Source: an uncultured Coriobacteriaceae bacterium (GTDB taxonomy: Bacteria > Actinomycetota > Coriobacteriia > Coriobacteriales > Atopobiaceae). From it: DNA of 64,000 nucleotides. The notes beneath the pieces were generated by a model. That model worked only from the letters and a program-made list of their open reading frames with translations, was not told the origin of the DNA and did no database searches. Shown piece after piece: positions 52,794-61,728 of this stretch. The translations under genes were made by a program, and so were the position numbers. The stretch covers positions 1 to 64,000 of the forward strand of contig CADBYM010000009.1 in assembly GCA_902798915.1 (NCBI GenBank). Reading direction: 5' to 3'. Numbering within the stretch: position 1 is the stretch's first letter; each line of letters begins with the position of its first letter.

Positions 52794-54371
52794 ATGAGGG
52801 AGTTCAACACCACGGGACTGTGCGTGCCCGAGAGGCACTACATGGTGGATATATCCGGGCGCGTCGCACAGATGCGCGCGATGGTGGAGAGGGGCGATTA
52901 CTTCTGCGTGAACCGCGCGCGACAGTACGGCAAGACCACGACGCTGGCGGCGCTCGAGGACGCGCTCGCGGAGGACTTCACAGTCGCGAGCCTGGACTTC
53001 CAAGCGCTCGGCCACGCCGACTTCGCCACCGAGGGTACCTTCGCAGGGGCGCTCGCCCAGACGCTGCTCGACAGGCTTGCGCCCGACCTTCCCGAGGTCG
53101 CTGACAAGGCGCTGGAGGACCTTGCGGATCGCGACCCAGGGGCACTCTCGCTGAGGTTGCTCTTCCGCGCGCTGCGCCTCTGGCTCGACGCGTCGCAAAG
53201 GCCCGTGGTCCTCATCGTGGACGAGGTGGACAGCGCCACGAACAACCAGGTGTTCCTCGACTTCCTGGCGCAGCTGCGCCTGCAGTACCTCACGCGCCAG
53301 AGAAACCCCTCGGCCCCTGCCTTTCGCTCGGTCGTCCTTGCCGGGGTCACCGACGTCAAGCACCTCAAGGCGAGGATCCGACCGGGCGAGGCGACCAAGG
53401 TCAACAGCCCGTGGAACATCGCTGCCGACTTCGACGTGGACATGTCTTTCTCGGCGGCCGATGTGGCGGGCATGCTCGCGGACTACGAGGCCGACCACGC
53501 CACGGGTATGGACGTCCGCGCCGTGGCGGAAGAGGTCGTGGCCTGGACCGCGGGCTACCCCTTCCTCGTGAGTCGCGTCTGCCAGCTCGTGGACAAACAC
53601 GATCTCGGCTGGGACGGCGGTGGCGTGGACGCGGCGGTGGGGCTGCTGCTCGTCGAACGCAACACCCTCTTCGACTCGCTTGTCGGCAAACTCGAGGACT
53701 ATCCAGAGCTCAAGGCCAGCCTGCGCAGCCTGCTAATGGAGGGCCGTGAGGTTGCCTACAACCCCGACCAGGAGGAAATGTCGCAGCTCGCGATGTATGG
53801 TTTCGTCAAGAACCGTGGAGGGCGTGTCGTGGTTGCCAACCGCATCTTCGAGACGAGGCTCTACAATCTGTTCCTCTCCGACGAGGAGCTGCGCGGAGGC
53901 CGCAGCGCTCGCGTGGGCGATGCCGCGAGCCTCGACCGCGGCCTGTTCGTCGAGGGCGGACGCCTTAACATGCGCGCCGTGCTGGAGGGCTTCCGCCGCA
54001 CCTACACGGAGGTGTACGGCCCGCTCGAGGAGGGTGGCCGCTTTGCGGAAAAGGACGGGCGCGAGCCCTTCCTCATGTACCTCAAGCCTATCATCAACGG
54101 GACCGGCAACTACTACGTGGAGGCGCAGACCCGCGACCAGACGCGCACCGACGTCATCATGGACTACCTCGGCGAGCGGTTCGTGGTGGAGCTCAAGATC
54201 TGGCGCGGGCTGCGCTACAACGAGGCCGGCGAGCGACAGGTATCGGGGTATCTGGACTACTTCGGACTCTCGGTGGGCTACATGCTGAGCTTTAACTTCA
54301 ACAAGCGCAAGGAGACCGGCTTGAGCCGGGTGGCCGTGGGGGACAAGGTCCTCTGGGAGGAGACCATCTGA
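52794..54371 (+). CDS. AAA-like ATPase with PD-(D/E)XK-type C-terminus
   Basis: ATG 52794 is behind AAAGGAGGGG; ATG 52776 is not. The 525-aa protein has NRARQYGKTTT (phosphate-binding loop, residues 40-50) and VVLIVDEVDS (Walker B, near 140). It ends with DVIMDYLGERFVVELKIWRG, the metal-binding D...ExK pattern of PD-(D/E)XK nucleases. Such two-domain proteins are spread as families of many copies in anaerobes; the role is unknown, with mobile DNA or defence as guesses. A second unlike copy lies at 55.4-57.0 kb. Confidence 0.78.
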   Translation: MREFNTTGLCVPERHYMVDISGRVAQMRAMVERGDYFCVNRARQYGKTTTLAALEDALAEDFTVASLDFQALGHADFATEGTFAGALAQTLLDRLAPDLPEVADKALEDLADRDPGALSLRLLFRALRLWLDASQRPVVLIVDEVDSATNNQVFLDFLAQLRLQYLTRQRNPSAPAFRSVVLAGVTDVKHLKARIRPGEATKVNSPWNIAADFDVDMSFSAADVAGMLADYEADHATGMDVRAVAEEVVAWTAGYPFLVSRVCQLVDKHDLGWDGGGVDAAVGLLLVERNTLFDSLVGKLEDYPELKASLRSLLMEGREVAYNPDQEEMSQLAMYGFVKNRGGRVVVANRIFETRLYNLFLSDEELRGGRSARVGDAASLDRGLFVEGGRLNMRAVLEGFRRTYTEVYGPLEEGGRFAEKDGREPFLMYLKPIINGTGNYYVEAQTRDQTRTDVIMDYLGERFVVELKIWRGLRYNEAGERQVSGYLDYFGLSVGYMLSFNFNKRKETGLSRVAVGDKVLWEETI

Positions 54372-54402
54372 TGACGAGGACGTGGCAACGGTGAGGGTGT
54401 TG

Positions 54403-54939
54403 TCACCCGCATACTGTGATGAGTCCCGTCATGAGTCCGGCGAGCACCAGTGGTATCGCCCCGTCTATGAAGGCAGCCATGCCATCGAATGCGTAAAACG
54501 CCAGGTAGCAGACGATGCTGACGGTAGCGCCAACCAAGCAAAGTGCAGCAAGTATCCAGCCCAACCATAGCGCGATGGACCCCAAGGCCACGAGCGTGTT
54601 TATCTCCAAAAGGACGACGGTCGTCCAAAGGACGATGATAAAGAGCTCTGAGGTTACGGGGCGATACAGCTTGCGGCTTGAGATGATAAGGAGCGCTACG
54701 TAGCTTACTATGCCGCCGATCACCAAGGCAATGCCCGGCACGAGGCCAATCGAGAAGTCGAGTCCCTGCCAGATGTCGTAAAGAGCCAGGACACCAAGTA
54801 TGACTGCGGGAATGAGCAACCAGCCACTCTTCAGGCCACGAATTGGTCGCCACGGGTTGAAGCCTACGACCCACCAAGCAAGATAAATGGCAAAGCAGAA
54901 CAGCAGCTTGATGTTTCCCGTCTTGATGTATTCTGCCAT
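54403..54939 (-). CDS. Polytopic membrane protein, unknown function
   Basis: ATG 54939 has GAGGAGGAGA upstream. The 178-aa product has five or six hydrophobic helices, starting LLFCFAIYLAWWVVGF and ending PLVLAGLMTGLITVCG. No functional motif is seen. It converges with the AAA-like gene, ending 32 bp from it, and has its own TATAAT box on the reverse strand. Confidence 0.65.
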   Translation of the reverse strand: MAEYIKTGNIKLLFCFAIYLAWWVVGFNPWRPIRGLKSGWLLIPAVILGVLALYDIWQGLDFSIGLVPGIALVIGGIVSYVALLIISSRKLYRPVTSELFIIVLWTTVVLLEINTLVALGSIALWLGWILAALCLVGATVSIVCYLAFYAFDGMAAFIDGAIPLVLAGLMTGLITVCG

Positions 54940-54993
54940 CGTCTCCTCCTCTTGCATGCCGACTCTCAGTCATCGAGACACTGCTCTTCGTGA

Positions 54994-54999
54994 ATTATA
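54994..54999 (-). promoter_or_regulatory. -10 box of the membrane protein gene
   Basis: TATAAT on the reverse strand lies about 55 bases before the ATG at 54939. Confidence 0.35.
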
Positions 55000-55180
55000 C
55001 GTTGAAGGAGGTGGCAGGCAGGTGCGTATTGGGAACCGGTGTCGCATGGGCATTGTCCCTCTCGCTCGACATCAACCTGCAATTGCCGCTCCAGATTACA
55101 ACAGGGTTAGATTGAGCTAACATAGTTCACAGAACGGAGGCTCAAAAGAGCTTCGAGCCGAATGGCGTGGGCGGCGCAAC

Positions 55181-55372
55181 ATGGAATTCGCGGAGATGGG
55201 ACTGGCAAGCTGGCAAGCGGCAAGACCCTGATTCAAGGGCTTCTTCGAGATGAGCGACGAGACGGCAGACCGGTTCATGGAGTGCTTTGCGAGATTCAGC
55301 CCGGAGTCCATCAAGAACGAGCATTACACCGACCTGCTCACCTGGTATGGAACTGACGACGGGATAGGCAAT
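55181..55372 (+). pseudogene. Disrupted small gene between the two AAA-like genes
   Basis: Frame 55181 reads MEFAEMGLASWQAARP, then TGA (55229), and then continues as FKGFFEMSDETADRFMECFARFSPESIKNEHYTDLL in the same frame. The pieces look like one protein with a stop codon in it, and no ribosome site leads into the second part. After about 55372 the frame runs into the leader of the next gene. No family is recognised. The left part of the gap (54940-55180) shows nothing else. Confidence 0.4.
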
Positions 55373-55428
55373 CTAGCAGTGCCGCTTGACTGTGTTACCC
55401 TATATGCGGCGAAGAGAAGGACGCATGT

Positions 55429-57006
55429 ATGGGTACCTATATCAATCCTGGCAATCAGGGTTTCCGACGGGCACGCCGCGGCGAGTACGTGGATAAGACC
55501 GGGCTCATTGCCCTCGTAAATGGTGCCTTGTGCAGTCCAAAGATGCTCATCTGCGTGAGTCGCCCCCGGCGTTTTGGCAAGTCTTACGCGGCTGAGATGC
55601 TCTGCGCGTACTACTCGCGGGGCTGCGACTCCCGCGACCTGTTCGAGGATCTTGCCATCGCGCAGGACCCCTCCTTTGAGGATAATCTCAACGCCCATAA
55701 CGTCATTCGTCTCGACATGACAGACCTCCTGCATCGAGGTAACGATGTTGCTGAGACCGCGACGAGGCTCATTGTCGGAGAGTTACACGAAGAGTATCCC
55801 ATCATCGTGAAGCCTTCCGACTATTATGCCGATGCCATACTTGCTGTTGTGCGCTATACTGGCAGGCCGTTCGTCTTCCTCATCGACGAGTGGGACGTGC
55901 CTATTCGCGAGCGTGGTGAGGAAGAGACGCGTCGCTATGTCGACTTCCTGCGCGCATTGTTCAAGAACGCGAGCTTCACATCCGAGGCGGTGGCGGCTGC
56001 GTATATGACGGGCATCCTGCCCATTAAGCGCTACCACACACAGTCCGCCATCTCGGAGTTTCGCGAGTACACCATGCTGAGTCCCGAGCGCTACGCCCCA
56101 TACGTGGGCTTTACCGAGGACGAGGTACGGGAGCTATGTGATCGCCATGGCCTAGACTTTGCTGAGGCGAAGCGCTGGTACGATGGCTATGAGCTGCCGA
56201 ATCCGGACGGAGGCGCGCAACTACATCTGTATGCGCCCTTCTCTGTTATGCGGGCCATGGAGAGTGGACGCTTTGCTTCGTATTGGACGAGTACCGCTGC
56301 ATACGACTCGCTGCTCACCTATATAGAACGTGACTTCGACGGCCTGCAAGACAAGGTTGCTGATTTGGTCGCAGGTGAGCGGCTTGCCATAAACCCACGC
56401 AAGTTTGACAACGACATGCGCGAGGTCAACGACGCCGATGACGTCTTTACCGTGCTGGCGCACTTGGGCTACGTCGCCTACGACGAGGAATCGGATACCG
56501 TGCGTGTGCCCAATGAGGAAGTACGCATGGAGTTCGTAGCCACTTTGGAGCGCGGATCGCATCCCGAGGTTCGGCGATTGGTTGAGGCAGCGGACAACAC
56601 TTTGCGAGCGACGTTCGCGGAAGACGCCGAGGCGGTTGCTGCCGCGGTGGCGGCGGCCCACGATTCGCGCGTGGGGCCCGACTGGTACAACGACGAACAG
56701 TCCTTGCGCTTTGCGGTGAAGCTCGCCTATCTCACTGCTATCGAGAAGTATGCCGAGGTGGAGGAGCTGCCCAGCGGGCACGGGTTTGCCGACGTCATCT
56801 ATCTGCCCAAGAGATACGCACGCATTCCTGCGCTGGTGGTGGAGCTCAAGTGGAACAAGCCGGTTGATTCGGCTCTTGAGCAGATTCGCAGTCGCAACTA
56901 CCCCAAAGTGCTCCAAGACTATGGTGGACCCGTGCTGCTCGTCGGTATTACCTATGATCGAGTGACCAAGGCTCACAATGCCGTCATCGAGCGCATCTGC
57001 AAGTAG
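55429..57006 (+). CDS. Predicted AAA-ATPase with PD-(D/E)XK nuclease domain (DUF1703-type)
   Basis: The 525-aa product starts at ATG 55429. It has FRRARRGEYVDKTGLI, SRPRRFGKSYAAEML (P-loop, residues 44-58), VFLIDEWDVPI and a long middle region. It ends with GFADVIYLPKRYARIPALVVELKWNK, the nuclease metal site. This matches the predicted AAA-ATPase/PD-(D/E)XK family. It shares architecture but little sequence with the protein at 52.8-54.4 kb. The function is unknown; members are often multi-copy. Confidence 0.85.
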   Translation: MGTYINPGNQGFRRARRGEYVDKTGLIALVNGALCSPKMLICVSRPRRFGKSYAAEMLCAYYSRGCDSRDLFEDLAIAQDPSFEDNLNAHNVIRLDMTDLLHRGNDVAETATRLIVGELHEEYPIIVKPSDYYADAILAVVRYTGRPFVFLIDEWDVPIRERGEEETRRYVDFLRALFKNASFTSEAVAAAYMTGILPIKRYHTQSAISEFREYTMLSPERYAPYVGFTEDEVRELCDRHGLDFAEAKRWYDGYELPNPDGGAQLHLYAPFSVMRAMESGRFASYWTSTAAYDSLLTYIERDFDGLQDKVADLVAGERLAINPRKFDNDMREVNDADDVFTVLAHLGYVAYDEESDTVRVPNEEVRMEFVATLERGSHPEVRRLVEAADNTLRATFAEDAEAVAAAVAAAHDSRVGPDWYNDEQSLRFAVKLAYLTAIEKYAEVEELPSGHGFADVIYLPKRYARIPALVVELKWNKPVDSALEQIRSRNYPKVLQDYGGPVLLVGITYDRVTKAHNAVIERICK

Positions 57007-57236
57007 ACGGGGTGTAGGGAGCCGGCCGACGCGAAGGCCCTGTGTCCAAATGCTACGTTTGTTTTGCTCGTGGGCCGTCGGGTGTTCCGGCAGCCGCGGT
57101 GCCACGGAGTCCCAGGCGCAACTAGTCTATTACCAGTGAGTGACAATTGCACGGAAAGTATGGCGCTCTTCTTTACGCTCTCGTACCGTATTAGCATTTG
57201 CACTTGTACGAACTCTTTTGGGGGAAAGGAGTGTGC

Positions 57237-57737
57237 ATGCGTACGTTGGCACCAGTGGACCTGTCGCTGATAAAGCCCGCGCTCGACACCTATGCCGATA
57301 CTCCCGGCAGCCTCATCACCATCTTGCAGGAGACGCAGGAGATTTATGGCTACCTGCCCATGGATGTGATGGAGCACATTGCGGAGCGTACCGGGACGCC
57401 CATCGCTACCATCGTGGGCGTGGCGACGTTTTATGCCCAGTTCAGGCTCGAGCCGGTGGGCAAGTACCTGATCATGCTGTGTCAGGGAACGGCTTGTCAC
57501 GTGAACGGATCGGAGCTCATCTCGGCGGCCATCTCCGACGAACTGGGCATCGAGAATGGCCAAACCACAGCAGATGGCCTGTTCTCTCTTGAGCACGTGG
57601 CTTGCTTGGGCTGCTGCTCTTTGTCGCCCGTCATGATGATCAACGGGCGCACCTACGGTCGCCTTACGCCCGACAAGGCTCGCAAGATCCTGCGTGGTCT
57701 GGCGGCCGAGGAGAATGAGGGAGGCGAGGCCAAATGA
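57237..57737 (+). CDS. NuoE-like [2Fe-2S] subunit of a flavoprotein complex
   Basis: ATG 57237 is behind GGAAAGGAG. The 166-aa protein is of the 24-kDa thioredoxin-like family. LCQGTACHVNGS and EHVACLGCCSLSP supply the four cysteines for a [2Fe-2S] cluster, and the helical N-terminus has LQETQEIYGYLP. It overlaps the NuoF-like gene by 4 bases. With the next two genes it forms a three-subunit complex; see the genes at 57.7 and 59.5 kb. Confidence 0.93.
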   Translation: MRTLAPVDLSLIKPALDTYADTPGSLITILQETQEIYGYLPMDVMEHIAERTGTPIATIVGVATFYAQFRLEPVGKYLIMLCQGTACHVNGSELISAAISDELGIENGQTTADGLFSLEHVACLGCCSLSPVMMINGRTYGRLTPDKARKILRGLAAEENEGGEAK

Positions 57738-59494
57738 GAATCGTCATCGGAGAGGGTAGCTGCGGGCTGGCCGCCGGGGCTGGGGCCGTCCACACCAAGC
57801 TTGAGGAGCTGCTTGCCACGGACAATCCCAAGGGTGTGGAGCTGGGCATCACCGGCTGCATCGGCATGTGCTTCCTCGAGCCCATCGTGGATGTGTACGA
57901 GGACGATGGTACGCTGCACCGTCTGGTCAGGGTGCAGGAGAAAGACGCCCAGGCCATCTACGACGCGGCCATGGGTGGCGACCTGGCGCTGCTCGACAAG
58001 CTGCTCATCTCACCCGAGGAAGAGCAGTTCCTCGCCAAGCAGACGCGCGTGGCCTTGCGCGACTGCGGCATCATCGACCCGGAGAGCATCGACGACTATC
58101 TCGCGCACGGTGGCTATCAGGCCATCACCAAGGTGTTGACTACTGGTATGAGCCAAGAGGATGTCATCCAGCAGATCGACATTGCCGGACTACGCGGCCG
58201 TGGCGGCGCGGGATTCTCCACGGCATTCAAATGGCGCGCCGCGCGTGACGCACAGGGCGACCAGAAGTACCTCATCTGCAATGCGGACGAGGGCGACCCC
58301 GGTGCCTTCATGGACCGCGCCGTCATCGAGGGCGACCCGCACAGCCTTATCGAGGGTATGCTCATCGGCGCCTACAGCATCGGTGCCAGTGAGGCCATCG
58401 TCTACGTGCGCGCCGAGTACCCGCTGGCCATCACCCGCCTGCGCAAGGCTATTGTGGACGCTACCGCACGTGGGTATCTCGGCGAGAACATCTGTGGGAG
58501 CGACTTCTCGTGCACGCTGCGCATCAAGGCGGGCGCAGGCGCGTTCGTGTGCGGTGAGGAGACGGCCCTTATCGAGTCGCTTGAGGGCAAGCGTGGCATG
58601 CCGCGCTTGAAGCCGCCCTTCCCGGCGCAGGCGGGCTACTGGCTCAAGCCTTCGAACATCAACAACGTGGAGACCTACGCGAACGTGGCATGGATCATCC
58701 AAAACGGTGGCGCAGCCTTCGCCGCCATGGGCACCGAGGGCTCCAAGGGAACCAAGGTGTTTGCGCTTTCCGGCAAGATTGCCCGTGGCGGCCTGGTAGA
58801 GGTTCCCATGGGCACCACGCTGCGCGAGGTCATCTTCGACATCGGCGGCGGCATCCGCGACAACAAGGAGTTCAAGGCCGTCCAGCTGGGCGGACCTTCC
58901 GGTGGCTGCGTACCTGCAAGCAAGCTCGACACCGTCATTGACTACAACGAGCTGTCTGCCACCGGCGCCATCATGGGTTCCGGCGGCATGGTGGTCATGG
59001 ACGAGACCACCTGCATGGTCAGCATGGCGCGCTTCTTCCTCGACTTCACCGCCAAGGAGAGCTGTGGCAAGTGCGTTCACTGCCGTCTGGGCACCAAGCG
59101 CATGCTGGAGATCCTCGACCGCATCGTGGCGGGCAAGGGCGAGCCGGGCGACATCGAGAAGCTCGAGGACCTGTGCTATGCCATCAAGGACGGCGCGCTC
59201 TGCGGTCTGGGGCAGACGGCCCCCAACCCGGTGCTCACCACCATCCGCTACTTCCGCGACGAGCTCGAGGCGCACATCGACGAGCGTCGCTGCCCTGCTG
59301 GCGAATGCCGTGAGCTCATCTCCTATTCCATCGACAAGTCCGTATGCATCGGCTGCACAGCCTGCGCACGGCAATGTCCCGTGGGTGCCATCTCCGGCGA
59401 GCGCAAGTCGCCGCATGAGATTGACCCGCAGCTGTGCATCAAGTGCGGCAATTGCAAGACTGCCTGCCGCTTCGGTGCGGTCCAGGTCGCGTAG
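57734..59494 (+). CDS. NuoF-like FMN/NAD(H)-binding subunit
   Basis: The 586-aa protein has an N-terminal thioredoxin-like part (EGSCGLAAGAG, TGCIGMC). The FMN/NAD domain has GRGGAGFSTAFKW, CNADEGDPGAFMDR and CGEETALIESLEG. The iron-sulfur motif is ESCGKCVHCRLG, and a C-terminal two-cluster ferredoxin has CIGCTACARQCPVGA and CIKCGNCKTACRFGA. This is the layout of HydB, HndC and Stn-type subunits, which pass electrons from or to NADH. The gene overlaps the NuoE-like gene and precedes a GltD-like fusion. Confidence 0.94.
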   Translation: MRIVIGEGSCGLAAGAGAVHTKLEELLATDNPKGVELGITGCIGMCFLEPIVDVYEDDGTLHRLVRVQEKDAQAIYDAAMGGDLALLDKLLISPEEEQFLAKQTRVALRDCGIIDPESIDDYLAHGGYQAITKVLTTGMSQEDVIQQIDIAGLRGRGGAGFSTAFKWRAARDAQGDQKYLICNADEGDPGAFMDRAVIEGDPHSLIEGMLIGAYSIGASEAIVYVRAEYPLAITRLRKAIVDATARGYLGENICGSDFSCTLRIKAGAGAFVCGEETALIESLEGKRGMPRLKPPFPAQAGYWLKPSNINNVETYANVAWIIQNGGAAFAAMGTEGSKGTKVFALSGKIARGGLVEVPMGTTLREVIFDIGGGIRDNKEFKAVQLGGPSGGCVPASKLDTVIDYNELSATGAIMGSGGMVVMDETTCMVSMARFFLDFTAKESCGKCVHCRLGTKRMLEILDRIVAGKGEPGDIEKLEDLCYAIKDGALCGLGQTAPNPVLTTIRYFRDELEAHIDERRCPAGECRELISYSIDKSVCIGCTACARQCPVGAISGERKSPHEIDPQLCIKCGNCKTACRFGAVQVA

Positions 59495-59512
59495 GGAAAG
59501 GGGGATCCGACT

Positions 59513-61567
59513 ATGTCCATCACATACACCATCGACGGCGTGAAGGTCGTGGCAGAGCCTTCCGATACCATTCTCACGTCGGCAACGCGGGCGGGGATAG
59601 AGATTCCCACCCTGTGCTTCGACAAGCGCACCGCCATCTACGGCGCCTGTGGCCTCTGTCTCGTTGAGGTGGAGGGCGTGCCCAAGCTTCTGCGCGCCTG
59701 CTCGGCGCGGCCGCAGGAGGGCTACGTGGTGCACCTGCATAGCAAGCGCGTGGATCGTGCGCGCAAGACGGCTCTGGAGCTGCTGCTCTCGGACCACACT
59801 GGCGACTGCCGCGGACCCTGCAAGCTCAACTGCCCAGCCATGACCGACTGCCAGAAGTACGTGGGCGAGATTCGCGGGGGTCGCTACAAGGACGCAGTCT
59901 CCACGATCTACGAGGCGTTCCCGTTGCCCGCATCCATCGGTCGCGTCTGCCCGCATCCCTGCGAGGACGCGTGCCGTCGCAAGATGGTCGAGGAGCCCAT
60001 CTCCATCGCGTTCCTCAAGGCCTTTGCCGCCGACAAGGTTGAGGCTGACGGCGATCCCTACGAAGTGGCGTGCGAGCCCAGCACTGGCAAGCGCGTGGCC
60101 ATTGTGGGTGGCGGCCCCGCCGGTCTCACGGCGGCCTACTTCCTGCGTCGCTACGGCCATGCGGTCACCATCTACGACAAGCAGCCCAAGCTGGGTGGCA
60201 TGCTGCGCTACGGCATCCCCGAGTATCGCCTGCCCAAGGCCGTGCTCGACCGCGAGATCGAAATCATCCTGAACGCGGGCGTTGAGGTGCACACCAACAC
60301 CCAGTTGGGGCGCGACATCGACTTTAACGATCTGCGCGAGCGCTATGATGCCGTGCTGCTTGCCCTTGGTGCCTGGAGGTCCATGTCCATGCGCGTGCCG
60401 GGCGAGGACTTGGAAGGCGTGTTTGGCGGCATTGACTTCCTGGAGCGATTGGGCTTGGGCGAGCGCCCCGTGCTGGGCGAGCGCGTGGCTGTGTGTGGTG
60501 GCGGCAACACCGCCATGGACTGCTGCCGCACCGCCGTGCGCCTGGGTGCCAAGGAAGTCTACGTGGTGTACCGGCGTACGCGCAACGAGATGCCCGCGGC
60601 CGACATCGAGATCGAAGAGGCCGAGGAAGAGGGCGTCACCTTCAAGTTCCTCACCAACCCCATCGAGTTCTACGGCGAGGATGGGCATGTGACCGGCATG
60701 AAGCTGCAGGTCATGGAGCTGGGCGAGCCCGATGCCTCCGGACGTCGTCGTCCGGTTCCCGTGGAGGGTGCCACCGAGGACATCGCCATCGACAACGTGC
60801 TCATGGCCATCGGTCAGGGCGCCAACTGCGAGGGCGTCGACTCGGACCTGCTTACGCAGCGCGGCACCATCGCCTGCGACGAGCTCACCTTCCGCACGAG
60901 CATCGAGAACGTGTTTGCGGCGGGTGACGTGACCAACCGTGGCGCCGGCATCGCCATCCAGGCCATCGCCGAGGCGCAGAAGGCTGCCCTGTGCATCAAC
61001 AACTACCTTGAGGGCGATGAGGTGCGTGCCCGCGTCCCGTACTTCGTCGAACAGGAGAAGACACCTGAGGACTTCGAGGATGAGCCGAAGCAGAAGCGCG
61101 AGAAGATGCCCGGACTCACGCCCGAGCAGCGTCGCGACAACTTCGAACCCATCTACTTCGGATTCACTGAGGAGCAAGCTCGTCGCGAGGCGTCGAGGTG
61201 CCTGGAGTGCGGCTGCCATGACTACTACGACTGCCGCCTCATCCGCTATGCCAACGCCTTCGACATCGATCCCGAGCACTTTGCGGGCGAGATGCACAAG
61301 CGCGAGGACAAGCCCGTGGTCTCTGAGGTTATCATGCACAATCCGGACAAGTGCGTCCTCTGCGGTTTGTGTTATCGCATCTGCGACCAGGAGGTGGGCA
61401 AGACGTTCCTCGGCCTGTACAACCGCGGCTTCTCAACCGTGGTCAACCCGATGGTACCAGACGAGGCGCGCGCCTTCTGTGCCAGCTGCCTCAAGTGCGT
61501 GGAAGCATGTCCCACCGGTGCCATGCAGAGCATCCCCGCATGTGAGCGCGTGACTCAGATTCTGTAG
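59513..61567 (+). CDS. NuoG-N/GltD-like FAD oxidoreductase fusion with ferredoxin domains
   Basis: The 684-aa protein begins with a [2Fe-2S] ferredoxin (CFDKRTAIYGACGLCLVEVEG). HTGDCRGPCKLNCPA and RVCPHPCEDACRR follow. A GltD-like domain comes next with FAD motif VAIVGGGPAGLTAAYF and NAD(P) motif VAVCGGGNTAMDCC. The C-terminus has two [4Fe-4S] sites (CVLCGLCYRIC, CASCLKCVEACPTG). No hydrogenase H-cluster motif is present. NuoE, NuoF and this fusion match in size and order the StnABC (Sporomusa-type Nfn) transhydrogenase, which couples NADH, NADPH and ferredoxin. That assignment is an inference. Confidence 0.88.
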   Translation: MSITYTIDGVKVVAEPSDTILTSATRAGIEIPTLCFDKRTAIYGACGLCLVEVEGVPKLLRACSARPQEGYVVHLHSKRVDRARKTALELLLSDHTGDCRGPCKLNCPAMTDCQKYVGEIRGGRYKDAVSTIYEAFPLPASIGRVCPHPCEDACRRKMVEEPISIAFLKAFAADKVEADGDPYEVACEPSTGKRVAIVGGGPAGLTAAYFLRRYGHAVTIYDKQPKLGGMLRYGIPEYRLPKAVLDREIEIILNAGVEVHTNTQLGRDIDFNDLRERYDAVLLALGAWRSMSMRVPGEDLEGVFGGIDFLERLGLGERPVLGERVAVCGGGNTAMDCCRTAVRLGAKEVYVVYRRTRNEMPAADIEIEEAEEEGVTFKFLTNPIEFYGEDGHVTGMKLQVMELGEPDASGRRRPVPVEGATEDIAIDNVLMAIGQGANCEGVDSDLLTQRGTIACDELTFRTSIENVFAAGDVTNRGAGIAIQAIAEAQKAALCINNYLEGDEVRARVPYFVEQEKTPEDFEDEPKQKREKMPGLTPEQRRDNFEPIYFGFTEEQARREASRCLECGCHDYYDCRLIRYANAFDIDPEHFAGEMHKREDKPVVSEVIMHNPDKCVLCGLCYRICDQEVGKTFLGLYNRGFSTVVNPMVPDEARAFCASCLKCVEACPTGAMQSIPACERVTQIL

Positions 61568-61587
61568 CAGTCGCAATGAGAGCATGG

Positions 61588-61625
61588 GCAGTCCCCCAGC
61601 GACGAATCCGCCGCTGGGGGACTGT
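61588..61625 (+). terminator. Terminator after the flavoprotein operon
   Basis: CAGTCCCCCAGCG (61589-61601) pairs perfectly with CGCTGGGGGACTG (61612-61624), followed by TCTC. Confidence 0.75.
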
Positions 61626-61728
61626 CTCGCAACGGGAGCGTGACAACGGGGACGGAGCGTGTCGCCACGTATTCTGATGCGGGAGTCGCACGCAGCAAGG
61701 ACAAAAGCCGACTAAGGGGGCCCGAACC

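Noticed and set aside
58190-61339. 1049-codon reverse-strand frame opposite the NuoF-like and GltD-like genes
   Set aside because: It spans two well-supported genes on the other strand and has no recognisable domain.
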